From positions 1-41,403 of the forward strand of contig NW_027018326.1 in the NCBI RefSeq assembly GCF_032854445.1: a stretch of DNA of 41,403 bases, read 5' to 3'. The DNA is from Liolophura sinensis. Taxonomy: Eukaryota > Mollusca > Polyplacophora > Chitonida > Chitonidae. Each line of letters opens with the position of its first letter. Positions within the stretch are counted from its first letter, which is position 1. Shown piece by piece: positions 20,323-31,854 of this stretch. The translations under genes were made by a program, and so were the position numbers. A model generated the notes under the pieces. It was given only the letters and a program-made list of their open reading frames with translations, had not been told where the DNA came from and searched no databases.

Positions 20323-20871
20323 ACGTATTTTGTGACGAGAAATCGAATGGTGCAAACCGCGTTGCTCTCCGACCAATACTTTTGGCTGTAGTGACAATTG
20401 AATGATCATTTATGTCATAATCACGTGGCCAACAACGGCTCTTACTCCATGGAAACCAGGGATATTTGCAATTTTTCAACAGCTGCCGATGCCTGGCTCA
20501 ATTCCGCATCTTTTGGCACCTTACTGAAGTGGGTCAGTGTTCAGTTGTACTTTTTACAGCAGACTGTATCAAGTACCTTGTGGTTTTCACGTACAAATGG
20601 TGTGGTTTTTCTACACGTAGATAAAGACATTGAGATTGTCTTGCACTTAGAAGTAAGGCAATTGCTGGGTGAGTTAAATGGACTTAGCCGAAAGATTTGA
20701 CGTCTTCTGGGCTACCGACGGGCACATAACTTATAGTCAAAAGTTGAATATAGTAATGACCAGTCGCGATTGTACAGAGAACAGTGTAGCCGATTCCAAT
20801 TAACAAAAAGACCAGGTAAAAATGCAAAAGTGGAAAAACTGTTCCAGTGCTGCTGGTAAGAGGCTAATCCG
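20323..20871 (+). repeat. Satellite unit 38, subtype A, 549 bp
   Basis: Its left part copies unit 35 (GTGGCCAACAACGG) but with GGGATATTT. After GTAAGGC it switches to GGACTTAGCCG, GAGAACAG and GATTCC, as in units 34 and 37. ACCGACGGG is private. Confidence 0.96.
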
Positions 20872-21420
20872 ACGTATTTTGTGACGAGAAATCGAATGGT
20901 GCAAACCGCGTTGCTCTCCGACCAATACTTTTGGCTGTAGCGACAGATCAATGATCATTGATGTCATAATCACGTGCCCAGCAACGGCTCTTACTCCATG
21001 GAAACCAGGGAAATTTGCAATTTTTCAACAGCTGCCGATGCCTGGCTCAATTCCGCATCTTTTGGCACCTTACTGAAGTGGGTCAGTGTTCAGTTGTACT
21101 TTTTACAGCAGACTGTATCAAGTACCTTGTGGTTTTCACGTACAAATGATGTGGTTTTTCTACACGTAGATAAAGACATTCAGATTGTCTTGCACTTAGA
21201 AGTAAGGCAATTGCTGGGTGAGTTAAATGGGCTTGGCCAAAAGATTTGACGTCTTCTGGGCTACCGAAGGGCACATAACTTATAGTCAAAAGTTGAATAT
21301 AGTAATGACCAGTCGCGATTGTACAGAGTGCAGTGTAGCCGGTTTCAATTAACAAAAAGACCAGGCAAAAATGCAAAAGTGGAAAAACTGTTCCAGTGCT
21401 GCTGGTAAGAGGCTAATCCG
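20872..21420 (+). repeat. Satellite unit 39, subtype A, 549 bp
   Basis: It has the perfect 16-bp palindrome with an A centre. Private changes are AATGATGTGG and CTTGGCCAAAAG. ATTCAGATTG is shared only with unit 40. Confidence 0.96.
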
Positions 21421-21969
21421 ACGTATTTTGTGACGAGAAATCGAATGGTGCAAACCGCGTTGCTCTCCGACCAATACTTTTGGCTGTAGTGAGAATTAAA
21501 TGATCATTGATGTCATAATTACGTGCCCAGCAACGGCTCTTACTCCATGGAAACCAGGGATATTTGCAATTTTTTAACAGCTGCCAATGCCTGGCCCAAT
21601 TCCACATCTTTTGGCACCTTACAAATGTGGGTCAGTGTTTAGTTGTACTTTTTACAGCAGACTGTATCAAGTACCTTGTGTTTTTTATGTACAAATGGTC
21701 TGGTTTTTCTACACGTAGATAAAGACATTCAGATTGTCTTGGACTTAGAAGTAAGACAATTGCTGGGTGAGTAAAATGGACTGAGCCGAAAGATTTGACG
21801 TCTTCTGGGCTACCGAAGGGCACATAACTTATAGTCAAAAGTTGAATATAGTAATGACCAGTCGCGATTGTACAGAGAACAGTGTAGCCGATTCCAATTA
21901 ACAAAAAGACCAGGTAAAAATGCAAAAGTGGAAAAACTGTTCCAGTGCTGCTGGTAAGAGGCTAATCCG
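21421..21969 (+). repeat. Satellite unit 40, subtype C (ACA), 549 bp
   Basis: It is related to units 34 and 37 (GTAGTGAGAATTAAATG, GAGAACAG). CACGTG is changed to TACGTG. GCCAATGCC, ATTCAGATTG, GAGTAAAATGG and GGACTGAGCCG are notable. Confidence 0.96.
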
Positions 21970-22518
21970 ACGTATTTTGTGACGAGAAATCGAATGGTGC
22001 AAACCGCGTTGCTCTCCGACCAATACTGTTGGCTGTAGTGACAATTGAATGATCATTTATGTCATAATCACGTGGCCAGCAACGGCTCTTACTCCATGGA
22101 AACCAGGGATATTTGCAATTTTTCAACAGCTGCCGATGCCTGGCTCAATTCCGCATCTTTTGGCACCTTATTCATGTGAGTCTGTGGTCAGTTGTACTTT
22201 TTACAGCAGACTGTATCAAGTACCTTGTGTTTTTCACGTACAAATGGTGTGGTTTTTCTACACGTAGATAAAGACATTGAGATTGTCTTGCACTTCAAAG
22301 TAAGGCAATTGCTGGCTGAGTTAAATGGGCTTAGCCCAAAGATTTGACGTCTTCTGGGCTACCGAAGGGCACATAACTTATAGTCAAAAGTTGAATATAG
22401 TAATGACCAGTCGCGATTGTACAGAGTACAGTTTAGCCGATTTCAATTAACAAAAAGACCAGGCAAAAATGCAAAAGTGGAAAAACTGTTCCAGTGCTAC
22501 TAGTAAGAGGCTAATCCG
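21970..22518 (+). repeat. Satellite unit 41, subtype B, 549 bp
   Basis: It has ATACTGTTGG, CACGTGGCCAGC, GTGAGTCTG, GCACTTCAAAG and CTGGCTGAG. The end (GTACAGTTTAG, GCTACTAG) resembles unit 22. Confidence 0.96.
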
Positions 22519-23067
22519 ACGTATTTTGTGACGAGAAATCGAATGGTGCAAACCGCGTTGCTCTCCGACCAATACTTTTGGCTGTAGCGACAGATCAATG
22601 ATCATTGATGTCATAATCACGTGCCCAGCAACGGCTCTTACTCCATGGAAACCAGGGAAATTTGCAATTTTTCAACAGCTGCCGATGCCTGGCTCAATTC
22701 CGCATCTTTTGGCATCTTACTGAAGTGGGTTAGTGTTCAGTTGTACTTTTTACAGCAGACTGTATCAAGTACCTTGTGTTTTTCACGTACAAATGGTGTG
22801 GTTTTTCTACACGTAGATAAAGACATTGAGATTGTCTTGCACTTAGAAGTAAGGCAATTGCTGGGTGAGTTAAATGGGCTTAGCCCAAAGATTTCAGGTC
22901 TTCTGGGCTACCGAAGGGCACATAACTTATAGTCAAAAGTTGAATATAGTAATGACCAGTCGCGATTGTACAGAGTACAGTGTAGCCGATTTCAATTAAC
23001 AAAAAGACCAGGCAAAAGTGCAAAAGTGGAAAAACTGTTCCAGTGCTACTAGTAAGAGGCTAATCCG
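22519..23067 (+). repeat. Satellite unit 42, subtype A, 549 bp
   Basis: It has the perfect 16-bp palindrome, GGCATCTTACTG, GGGTTAGTG, AGCCC with TTTCAGG, and GGCAAAAGTGC (private). Confidence 0.96.
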
Positions 23068-23616
23068 ACGTATTTTGTGACGAGAAATCGAATGGTGCAA
23101 TCCGCGTTGCTCTCCGACCAATACTTTTGGCTGTAGAGACAATTGAATGATCATTTATGTCATAATCACGTGCGTAGCAACGGCTCTTACTCCATGGAAA
23201 CCAGGGAAATTTGCAATTTTTCAACAGCTGCCGATGCCTGGCTCAATTCCGCATCTTTTGGCACCTTACTGAAGTGGGTCAGTGTTCAGTTGTACTTTTT
23301 ACAGCAGACTGTATCAAGTACCTTGTGGTTTTCACGTACAAATGGTGTGGTTTTTCTACACGTAGATAAAGACATTGAGATTGTCTTGCACTTAGAAGTA
23401 AGGCAATTGCTGGGTGAGTTAAATGGGCTTGGCCCAAAGATTTGACGTCTTCTGGGCTACCGAAGGGCACATAACTTATAGTCAAAAGTTGAATATAGTA
23501 ATGACCAGTCGCGATTGTACAGAGTACAGTTTAGCCGATTTCAATTAACAAAAAGACCAGGCAAAAATGCAAAAGTGGAAAAACTGTTCCAGTGCTACTA
23601 GTAAGAGGCTAATCCG
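23068..23616 (+). repeat. Satellite unit 43, subtype A, 549 bp
   Basis: It has GCAATCCGCG, GTAGAGACAATTG (private), GTGCGTAGCAACGG, TTGTGGTTTTC and GTACAGTTTAG. Confidence 0.96.
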
Positions 23617-24165
23617 ACGTATTTTGTGACGAGAAATCGAATGGTGCAAACCGCGTTGCTCTCCGACCAATACTTTTGGCTGTAGCGACAGATCAATGAT
23701 CATTGATGTCATAATCACGTGCGTAGCAACGGCTCTTACTCCATGGAAACCAGGGATATTTGCAATTTTTCAACAGCTGCCGATGCCTGGCTCAATTCCG
23801 CATCTTTTGGCACCTTAAAAATGTGGGTCAGTGTTTAGTTGTACTTTTTACAGCAGACTGTATCAAGTACCTTGTGTTTTTCACCTACAAATGGTGTGGT
23901 TTTTCTACACGTAGATAAAGACATTGAGATTGTCTTGCACTTAAAAGTAAGGCAATTGCTGGGTGAGTTAAATGGGCTTGGCCCAAAGATTTCAGGTCTT
24001 CTGGGCTACCGAAGGGCACATAACTTATAGTCAAAAGTTGAATATAGTAATGACCAGTCGCGATTGTACAGAGTACAGTGTAGCCGATTTCAATTAACAA
24101 AAAGACCAGGCAAAAATGCAAAAGTTGAAAAACTGTTCCAGTGCTACTAGTAAGAGCCTAATCCG
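23617..24165 (+). repeat. Satellite unit 44, C (AAA) centre, mosaic, 549 bp
   Basis: It has the perfect 16-bp palindrome and GTGCGTAGC. The A-type GGCTCAATTCCGC stands next to an AAA centre, followed by TTCACCTAC. ACTTAAAAGTAAGG and AAAAGTTGAAAAAC are private. Confidence 0.96.
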
Positions 24166-24714
24166 ACGTATTTTGTGACGAGAAATCGAATGGTGCAATC
24201 CGCGTTGCTCTCCGACCAATACTTTTGGCTGTAGCGACAATTGAATGACCATTTATGTCATAATCACGTGCGTAGCAGCGGCTCTTACTCCATGGAAACC
24301 AGGGATATTTGCAATTTTTCAACAGCTGCCGATGCCTGGCTCAATTCCGCATCTTTTGGCACCTTAAAAATGTGGGTCAGTGTTTAGTTGTACTTTTTAC
24401 AGCAGACTGTATCAAGTACCTTGTCTTTTTCACGTACAAATGGTGTGGTTTTTCTACACGTAGATAAAGACATTGAGATTGTCTTGCACTTAGAAGTAAG
24501 GCAATTGCTGGGTGAGTTAAATGGGCATAGCCCAAAGATTTCAGGTCTTCTGGGCTACCGAAGGGCACATAACTTATAGTCAAAAGTTGAATATAGTAAT
24601 GACCAGTCGCGATTGTACAGAGTGCAGTGTAGCCGGTTTTAATTAACAAAAAGACCAGGCAAAAATGCAAAAGTGGAAAAACTGTTCCAGTGCTGCTGGT
24701 AAGAGGCTAATCCG
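24166..24714 (+). repeat. Satellite unit 45, C (AAA) centre, mosaic, 549 bp
   Basis: It has GAATGACCATTTATG, GTAGCAGCGG, TTGTCTTTTTC, GGGCATAGCCC and GCCGGTTTTAATT. As in unit 44, an AAA centre sits within otherwise A-type flanks. Confidence 0.96.
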
Positions 24715-25264
24715 ACGTATTTTGTGACGACAAATCGAATGGTGCAAACCGCGTTGCTCTCCGACCAATACTTTTGCCTGTAGTGACAATTGAATGATCA
24801 TTGATGTCATAATCACGTGCCCAGCAACGGCTCTTACTCCATGGAAACCAGGGAAATTTGCAATTTTTCAACAGCTGCCGATGCCTGGCTCAATTCCGCA
24901 TCTTTTGGCACCTTATTCATGTGGGTCTGTGGTCAGTTGTACTTTTTACAGCAGACTGTATCAAGTACCTTGTGTTTTTCACGTACAAATGGTGTGGTTT
25001 TTTCTACACGTAGATAAAGACATTGAGATTGTCTTGCACTTAGAAATAAGGCAATTGCTGGGTGAGTTAAATGGGCTTAGCCCAAAGATTTCAGGTCTTC
25101 TGGGCTACCGAAGGGCACATAACTTATAGTCAAAAGTTGAATATAGTAATGACCAGTCGCGATTGTACAGAGTACAGTGTAGCCGATTTCAATTAACAAA
25201 AAGACCGGGCAAAAAAGCAAAAGTGGAAAAACTGTTCCAGTGCTACTAGTAAGAGCCTAATCCG
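24715..25264 (+). repeat. Satellite unit 46, subtype B, 550 bp
   Basis: It has GACGACAAATC, TTGCCTGTAGTG, an extra T in GGTTTTTTCTAC, GAAATAAGG and GACCGGGCAAAAAAGC. Confidence 0.96.
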
Positions 25265-25813
25265 ACGTATTTTGTGACGAGAAATCGAATGGTGCAATCC
25301 GCGTTGCTCTCCGACAAATGCTTTTGGCTGTAGCGACAATGGAATGATCATTTATGTCAAAATCACGTGCGTAGCAACGGCTCTTACTCCATGGAAACCA
25401 GGGAAATTTGCAATTTTTCAACAGCTGCCGATGCCTGGCTCAATTCCGCATCTTTTGGCACCTTACTGAAGTGGGTTAGTGTTCAGTTGTACTTTTTACA
25501 GCAGACTGTATCAAGTACCTTGTGTTTTTCACGTACAAATGGTGTGGTTTTTCTACACGTAGATAAAGACATTGAGATTGTCTTGCACTTAGAAGTAAGG
25601 CAATTGCTGGGTGAGTTAAATGGGCTTGGCCCAAAGATTTGACGTCTTCTAGGCTACCGAAGGGCACATAACTTATAGTCAAAAGTTGAATATAGTAATG
25701 ACCAGTCGCGATTGTACAGAGTACAAATTAGCCGATTTCAATTAACAAAAAGACCAGGCAAAAATGCAAAAGTGGAAAAACTGTTCCAGTGCTACTAGAA
25801 AGAGGCTAATCCG
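25265..25813 (+). repeat. Satellite unit 47, subtype A, 549 bp
   Basis: Private changes are CCGACAAATGC, ACAATGGAATG, GTCAAAATCACG, CTTCTAGGC, GAGTACAAATTAG and CTAGAAAGAGG. It also has GGGTTAGTG and GTGCGTAGC. Confidence 0.96.
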
Positions 25814-26362
25814 ACGTATTTTGTGACGAGAAATCGAATGGTGTAAACCGCGTTGCTCTCCGACCAATACTTTTGGCTGTGGCGACAGATCAATGATCAT
25901 TGATGTCATAATCACGTGCCCAGCAACGGCTCTTACTCCATGGAAACCAGGGATATTTGCAATTTTTTAACAGCTGCCGATGCCTGGCCCAATTCCACAT
26001 CTTTTGGCACCTTATAAATGTGGGTCAGTGTTTAGTTGTACTTTTTACAGCAGACTGTATCAAGTACCTTGTGTTTTTTATGTACAAATGGTCTGGTTTT
26101 TCTACACGTAGATAAAGACATTGAGATTGTCTTGGACTTAGAAGTAAGACAATTGCTGGGTGAGTTAAATGGGCTTGGCCCAAAGATTTCAGGTCTTCTG
26201 GGCTACCGAAGGGCACATAACTTATAGTCAAAAGTTGAATATAGTAATGACCAGTCGCGATTGTACAGAGTACAGTGTAGCCGATTTCAATTAACAAAAA
26301 GACCAGGTAAAAATGCAAAAGTGGAAAAACTGTTCCAGTGCTGCTGGTGAGAGGCTAATCCG
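25814..26362 (+). repeat. Satellite unit 48, subtype C (ATA), 549 bp
   Basis: It has GGTGTAAACC, CTGTGGCGAC, the perfect 16-bp palindrome, the full C-type right half, then CTTGGCCC with TTTCAGG. GGTGAGAGG is private. Confidence 0.96.
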
Positions 26363-26911
26363 ACGTATTTTGTGACGAGAAATCGAATGGTGCAAACCGC
26401 GTTGCTCTCCGACCAATACTTTTGGCTGTAGTGACAATTGAATGACCATTTATGTCATAATCACGTGCCCAGCAACGGCTCTTACTCCATGGAAACCAGG
26501 GAAATTTGCAATTTTTGAACAGCTGCCCATGCCTGGCTCCATTCCGCATCTTTTGGCACCTTACTGAAGTGGGTCAGTGTTCAGTTGTACTTTTTACAGC
26601 AGACTGTACCAAGTACCTTGTGGTTTTCACGTACAAATGGTGTGGTTTTTCTACACGTAGATAAAGACATTGAGATTGTCTTGCACTTAGAAGTAAGGCA
26701 ATTGCTGGGTGAGTTAAATGGGCTTGGCCCAAAGATTTCAGGTCTTCTGGGCTACCGAAGGGCACATAACTTATAGTCAAAAGTTGAATATAGTAATGAC
26801 CAGTCGCGATTGTACAGAGTACAGTGTAGCCGATTTCAATTAACAAAAAGACCAGGTAAAAATGCAAAAGTGGAAAAACTGTTCCAGTGCTTCTGGTAAG
26901 AGGCTAATCCG
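26363..26911 (+). repeat. Satellite unit 49, subtype A, 549 bp
   Basis: Private changes are TTTTTGAACAGC, GCTGCCCATG, GCTCCATTCC and CTGTACCAAG (the last affects the inner stem of the 30-bp dyad). From 26727 it begins the nine-unit-offset duplication. Confidence 0.96.
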
Positions 26912-27459
26912 ACGTATTTTGTGACGACAAATCGAATGGTGCAAACCGCGTTGCTCTCCGACCAATACTTTTGGCTGTAGCGACAATTGATTGATCATTG
27001 ATGTCATAATCACGTGCCAAGCAACGGCTCTTACTCCATGGAAACCAGGGATATTTGCAATTTTTTAACAGCTGCCGATGCCTGGCCCAATTCTGCATCT
27101 TTTGGCACCTTAAAAATGTGGGTCAGTGTTTAGTTGTACTTTTTACAGCAGACTGTATCAAGTACCTTGTGTTTTTTATGTACAAATGGTGTGGTTTTTC
27201 TACACGTAGATAAAGACATTGAGATTGTCTTGGACTTAGAAGTAACAGAATAGCTGGGTGAGTTAAATGGGCTTGGCCCAAAGATTTCAGGTCTTCTGGG
27301 CTACCGAAGGGCACATAACTTATAGTCAAAAGTTGAATATAGTAATGACCAGTCGCGATTGTACAGAGTACAGTGTAGCCGATTTCAATTAACAAAAAGA
27401 CCAGGCAAAATGCAAAAGTGGAAAAACTGTTCCAGTGCTACTAGTAAGAGCCTAATCCG
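26912..27459 (+). repeat. Satellite unit 50, subtype C (AAA), 548 bp
   Basis: It has GACGACAAATC, AATTGATTGATCATTG, GTGCCAAGC, GTAACAGAATAGC and one A lost from GGCAAAATGC. It pairs with unit 59. Confidence 0.96.
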
Positions 27460-28008
27460 ACGTATTTTGTGACGAGAAATCGAATGGTGCAATTCGCGTT
27501 GCTCTCCGACCAATACTTTTGGCTGTAGCGACAATTGAATGATCATTTATGTCATAATCACGTGCGTAGCAACGGCTCTTACTCCATGGAAACCAGGGAA
27601 ATTTGCAATTTTTCAACAGCTGCCGATGCCTGGCTCAATTCCGCATCTTTTGGCACCTTACTGAAGTGGGTCAGTGTTCAGTTGTACTTTTTACAGCAGA
27701 CTGTATCAAGTACCTTGTGTTTTTCACGTACAAATGGTGTGGTTTTTCTACACGTAGATAAAGACATTGAGATTGTCTTGCACTTAGAAGTAAGGCAATT
27801 GCTGGGTGAGTTAAATGGGCTTGGCCCAAAGATTTGACGTCTTCTGGGCTACCGAAGGGCACATAACTTATAGTCAAAAGTTGAATATAGTAATGACCAG
27901 TCGCGTTTGTACAGAGTGCAGTGTAGCCGGTTTTAATTAACAAAAAGACCAGGCAAAAATGCAAAAGTGGAAAAACTGTTCTAGTGCTGCTGGTAAGAGG
28001 CTAATCCG
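27460..28008 (+). repeat. Satellite unit 51, subtype A, 549 bp
   Basis: It has GCAATTCGCG, GTCGCGTTTGTAC, GAGTGCAG, GGTTTTAATT and GTTCTAGTGC. I see no difference from unit 60. Confidence 0.97.
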
Positions 28009-28557
28009 ACGTATTTTGTGACGACAAATCGAATGGTGCAAACCGCGTTGCTCTCCGACCAATACTTTTGGCTGTAGTGACAATTGAATGATCATTGATG
28101 TCATAATCGCGTGCCCAGCAACGGCTCTTACTCCATGGAAATCAGGGAAATTTGCAATTTTTCAACAGCTGCCGATGCCTGGCTCAATTCCGCATCTTTT
28201 GGCACCTTATTCATGTGGGTCTGTGGTCAGTTGTACTTTTTACAGCAGACTGTATCAAGTACCTTGTGTTTTTCACGTACAAATGGTGTGGTTTTTCTAC
28301 ACGTAGATAAAGACATTGAGATTGTCTTGCACATAGAAGTAAGGCAATTGCTGGCTGAGTTAAATGGGCTTGGCCCAAAGATTTGACGTCTTCTGGGCTA
28401 CCGAAGGGCACATAACTTATAGTCAAAAGTTGAATATAGTAATGACCAGTCGCGATTGTACAGAGTACAGTGTAGCCGATTTCAATTAACAAAAAGACCA
28501 GGCAAAAATGCAAAAGTGGAAAAACTGTTCCAGTGCTACTAGTAAGAGACTAATCCG
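28009..28557 (+). repeat. Satellite unit 52, subtype B, 549 bp
   Basis: CACGTG is changed to CGCGTG. GAAATCAGGG, GCACATAGAAG and CTGGCTGAG are shared with unit 61. The two differ at 28549 (GAGAC against GAGCC). Confidence 0.97.
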
Positions 28558-29106
28558 ACGTATTTTGTGACGAGAAATCGAATGGTGCAATCCGCGTTGC
28601 TCTCCGACCAATACTTTTCGCTGTAGCGACAATTGAATGATCATTTATGTCATAATCACGTGCGTAGCAACGGCTCTTACTCCATGGAAACAAGGCATAT
28701 TTGCAATTTTTCAACAGCTGCCGATGCCTGGCTCAATTCCGCATCTTTTGGCACCTTACTGAAGTGGGTCAGTGTTCACTTGTACTTTTTACAGCAGACT
28801 GTATCAAGTACCTTGTGTTTTTCACGTACAAATGGTGTGGTTTTTCTACACGTAGATAAAGACATTGAGATTGTCTTGCACTTAGAAGTAAGGCAATTGC
28901 TGGGTGAGTTAAATGGGCTTGGCCCAAAGACTTGACGTCTTCTGGGCTACCGAAGGGCACATAACTTATAGTCAAAAGTTGAATATAGTAATGACCAGTC
29001 GCGATTGTACAGAGTACAGTGTAGCCGATTTCAATTAACAAAAAGACCAGGCAAAAATGCAAAAGTGGAAAAACTGTTCCAGTGCTGCTGGTAAGAGGCT
29101 AATCCG
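28558..29106 (+). repeat. Satellite unit 53, subtype A, 549 bp
   Basis: It has CTTTTCGCTG, AACAAGGCATATTT, GTTCACTTG and AAAGACTTGACG. I see no difference from unit 66. Confidence 0.97.
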
Positions 29107-29655
29107 ACGTATTTTGTGACGAGAAATCGAATGGTGCAAACCGCGTTGCTCTCCGACCAATACTTTTGGCTGTATCGACAGATCAATGATCATTGATGTC
29201 ATAATCACGTGCGTAGCAACGCCTCTTACTCCATGGAAACCAGGGATATTTGCAATTTTTTAACAGCTGCCGATGCCTGGCCCAATTCCACATCTTTTGG
29301 CACCTTATAAATGTGGGTCAGTGTTTAGTTGTACTTTTCACAGCAGACTGTATCAAGTACCTTGTGTTTTTTATGTACAAATGGTGTGGTTTTTTTACAC
29401 GTAGATAAAGACATTGAGATTGTCTTGCACTTAGAAGTAAGACAATTGCTGGGTGAGTTGAATGGGCTTAGCCGATAGATTTGACGTCTTCTGGGCTACC
29501 GAAGGGCACATAACTTATAGTCAAAAGTTGAATATAGTAATGACCAGTCGCGATTGTACAGAGTACAGTGTAGCCGATTTCAATTAACAAAAAGACCAGG
29601 CAAAAATGCAAAAGTGGAAAAACTGTTCCAGTGCTGCTGGTAAGAGGCTAATCCG
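29107..29655 (+). repeat. Satellite unit 54, subtype C (ATA), 549 bp
   Basis: It has GCTGTATCGAC, the perfect 16-bp palindrome, GTAGCAACGCCTC, TTTTCACAGC and GGTTTTTTTACAC. It pairs with unit 67. Confidence 0.97.
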
Positions 29656-30204
29656 ACGTATTTTGTGACGACAAATCGAATGGTGCAAACCGCGTTGCTC
29701 TCCGACCAATACTTTTGGCTGTAGTGACAATTGAATGATAATTTATGTCATAATCACGTGCCCAGCAACGGTTCTTACTCCATGGAAACCAGGGAAATTT
29801 GCAATTTTTCAACAGCTGCCGATGCCTGGCTCAATTCCGCATCTTTTGGCACCTTACTGAAGTGGGTCAGTGTTCAGTTGTACTTTTTACAGCAGACTGT
29901 ATCAAGTACCTTGTGGTTTTCACGTACAAATGGTGTGGTTTTTCTACACGTAGATAAAGACATTGAGATTGTCTTGCACTTAGAAGTAAGGCAATTGCTG
30001 GGTGAGTTAAATGGGCTTAGCCCAAAGATTTCAGGTCTTCTGGGCTACCGAAGGGCACATAACTTATAGTCAAAAGTTGAATATAGTAATGACCAGTCGC
30101 GATTGTACAGAGTACAGTGTAGCCGATTTCAATTAACAAAAAGACCAGGCAAAAATGCAAAAGTGAAAAAACTGTTCCAGTGCTACTAGTAAGAGCCTAA
30201 TCCG
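29656..30204 (+). repeat. Satellite unit 55, subtype A, 549 bp
   Basis: It has GACGACAAATC, GAATGATAATTTATG, CAACGGTTC, TTGTGGTTTTC and AAAGTGAAAAAAC. It pairs with unit 68. Confidence 0.97.
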
Positions 30205-30753
30205 ACGTATTTTGTGACGAGAAATCGAATGGTGCAATCCGCGTTGCTCTCCGACCAATACTTTTGGCTGTAGCGACAATTGAATGATAATTTATGTCAT
30301 AATCACGTGCGTAGCAACGGCTCTTACTCCATGGAAACCAGGCAAATTTGCAATTTTTCAACAGCTGCCGATGCCTGGCTCAATTCCGCATCTTTTGGCA
30401 CCTTACTGAAGTGGTTTAGTGTTCAGTTGTACTTTTTACAACAGACTGTATCAAGTACCTTGTGTTTTTCACGTACAAATGGTGTGGTTTTTCTACACGT
30501 AGATAAAGACATTGAGATGGTCTTGCACTTAGAAGTAAGGCAATTGCTGGGTGAGTTAAATGGGCTTAGCCGAAAGATTTGACGTCTTCTGGGCTACCGA
30601 AGGGCACATAACTTATAGTCAAAAGTTGAATATAGTAATGACCAGTCGCGATTGTACAGAGTACAGTTTAACCGATTTCAATTAACAAAAAGACGAAGCA
30701 AAAATGCAAAAGTGGAAAAACTGTTCCAGTGCTACTAGTAAGAGGCTAATCCG
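30205..30753 (+). repeat. Satellite unit 56, subtype A, 549 bp
   Basis: It has CAGGCAAATTT, AAGTGGTTTAGTG, TTTACAACAGAC (a change in the dyad's inner stem), GAGATGGTC, GTTTAACCG and GACGAAGC. It pairs with unit 69. Confidence 0.97.
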
Positions 30754-31302
30754 ACGTATTTTGTGACGAGAAATCGAATGGTGCAAACCGCGTTGCTCTC
30801 CGACCAATACTTTTGGCTGTAGCGACAATTGATTGATCATTGATGTCATAATCACGTGCCCAGCAACGGCTCTTACTCCATGGAAACCAGGGATATTTGC
30901 AAGTTTTTAACAGCTGCCGATGCCTGGCCCAATTCCACATCTTTTGGCACCTTATAAATGTGGGTCAGTGTTTAGTTGTACTTTTCACAGTAGACTGTAT
31001 CAAGTACCTTGTGTTTTTTATGTACAAATGGTCTGGTTTTTCTACACGTAGATAAAGACATTGAGATTGTCTTGGACTTAGAAGTAAGGCAATTGCTGGG
31101 TGAGTTGAATGGGCTTAGCCGATAGATTTGACGTCTTCTTGGCTACCGAAGGGCACATAACTTATAGTCAAAAGTTGAATATAGTAATGACCAGTCGCGA
31201 TTGTACAGAGTACAGTGTAGCCGATTTCAATTAACAAAAAGACCAGGTAAAAATGCAAAAGTGGAAAAACTGTTCCAGTGCTGCTGGTAAGAGGCTAATC
31301 CG
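30754..31302 (+). repeat. Satellite unit 57, subtype C (ATA), 549 bp
   Basis: It has AATTGATTGATCATTG, TTTGCAAGTTTTTAAC, CTTCTTGGC and GAGTTGAATGGG. It differs from unit 70 by T at 30991 (ACAGTAGAC). Confidence 0.97.
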
Positions 31303-31854
31303 ACGTATTTTGTGACGAGAAATCGAATGGTGCAAACCGCGTTGCTCTCCGACCAATTCTTTTGGCTGTAGTGACAATTGAATGATAATTTATGTCATAA
31401 TCACGTGCGTAGCAACGGCTCTTACTCCATGGAAACCAGGGAAATTTGCAATTTTTCAACAGCTGCCGATGCCTGGCTCAATTCCGCATCTTTTGGCACC
31501 TTACTGAAGTGGGTCAGTGTTCAGTTGTACTTTTTACAGCAGACTGTATCAAGTACCTTGTGTTTTTCACGTACAAATGGTGTGGTTTTTCTACACGTAG
31601 ATAAAGACATTGAGATTGTCTTGCACTTAGAAGTAAGGCAATTGCTGGGTGAGTTAAATGGGCTTAGCCCAAAGATTTCAGGTCTTCTGGGCTACCGAAG
31701 GGCACATAACTTATAGTCAAAAGTTGAATATAGTAATGACCAGTCGCGATTGTACAGAGTACAGTGTAGCCGATTTCAATTAACAAAAAGACCAGGTAAA
31801 AATGAATGCAAAGTGGAAAAACTGTTCCAGTGCTTCTGGTAAGAGGCTAATCCG
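31303..31854 (+). repeat. Satellite unit 58, subtype A, 552 bp, duplication junction
   Basis: Up to 31669 it matches unit 71. From 31667 it matches unit 49. The two duplications therefore meet here, inside GGGCTTAGCCC. AAATGAATGCAAAGTGG carries a net 3-bp gain. Confidence 0.96.

Larger units (their letters stand above)
17294..20657 (+). repeat. Three-unit tandem duplication, 17294-19008 and 18943-20657
   Basis: Offset is 1649 bp (549+549+551). Over 1715 bp I see two substitutions: 17986 against 19635, and 18814 against 20463. The copies overlap by 66 bp, as expected for a tandem event. Confidence 0.92.
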
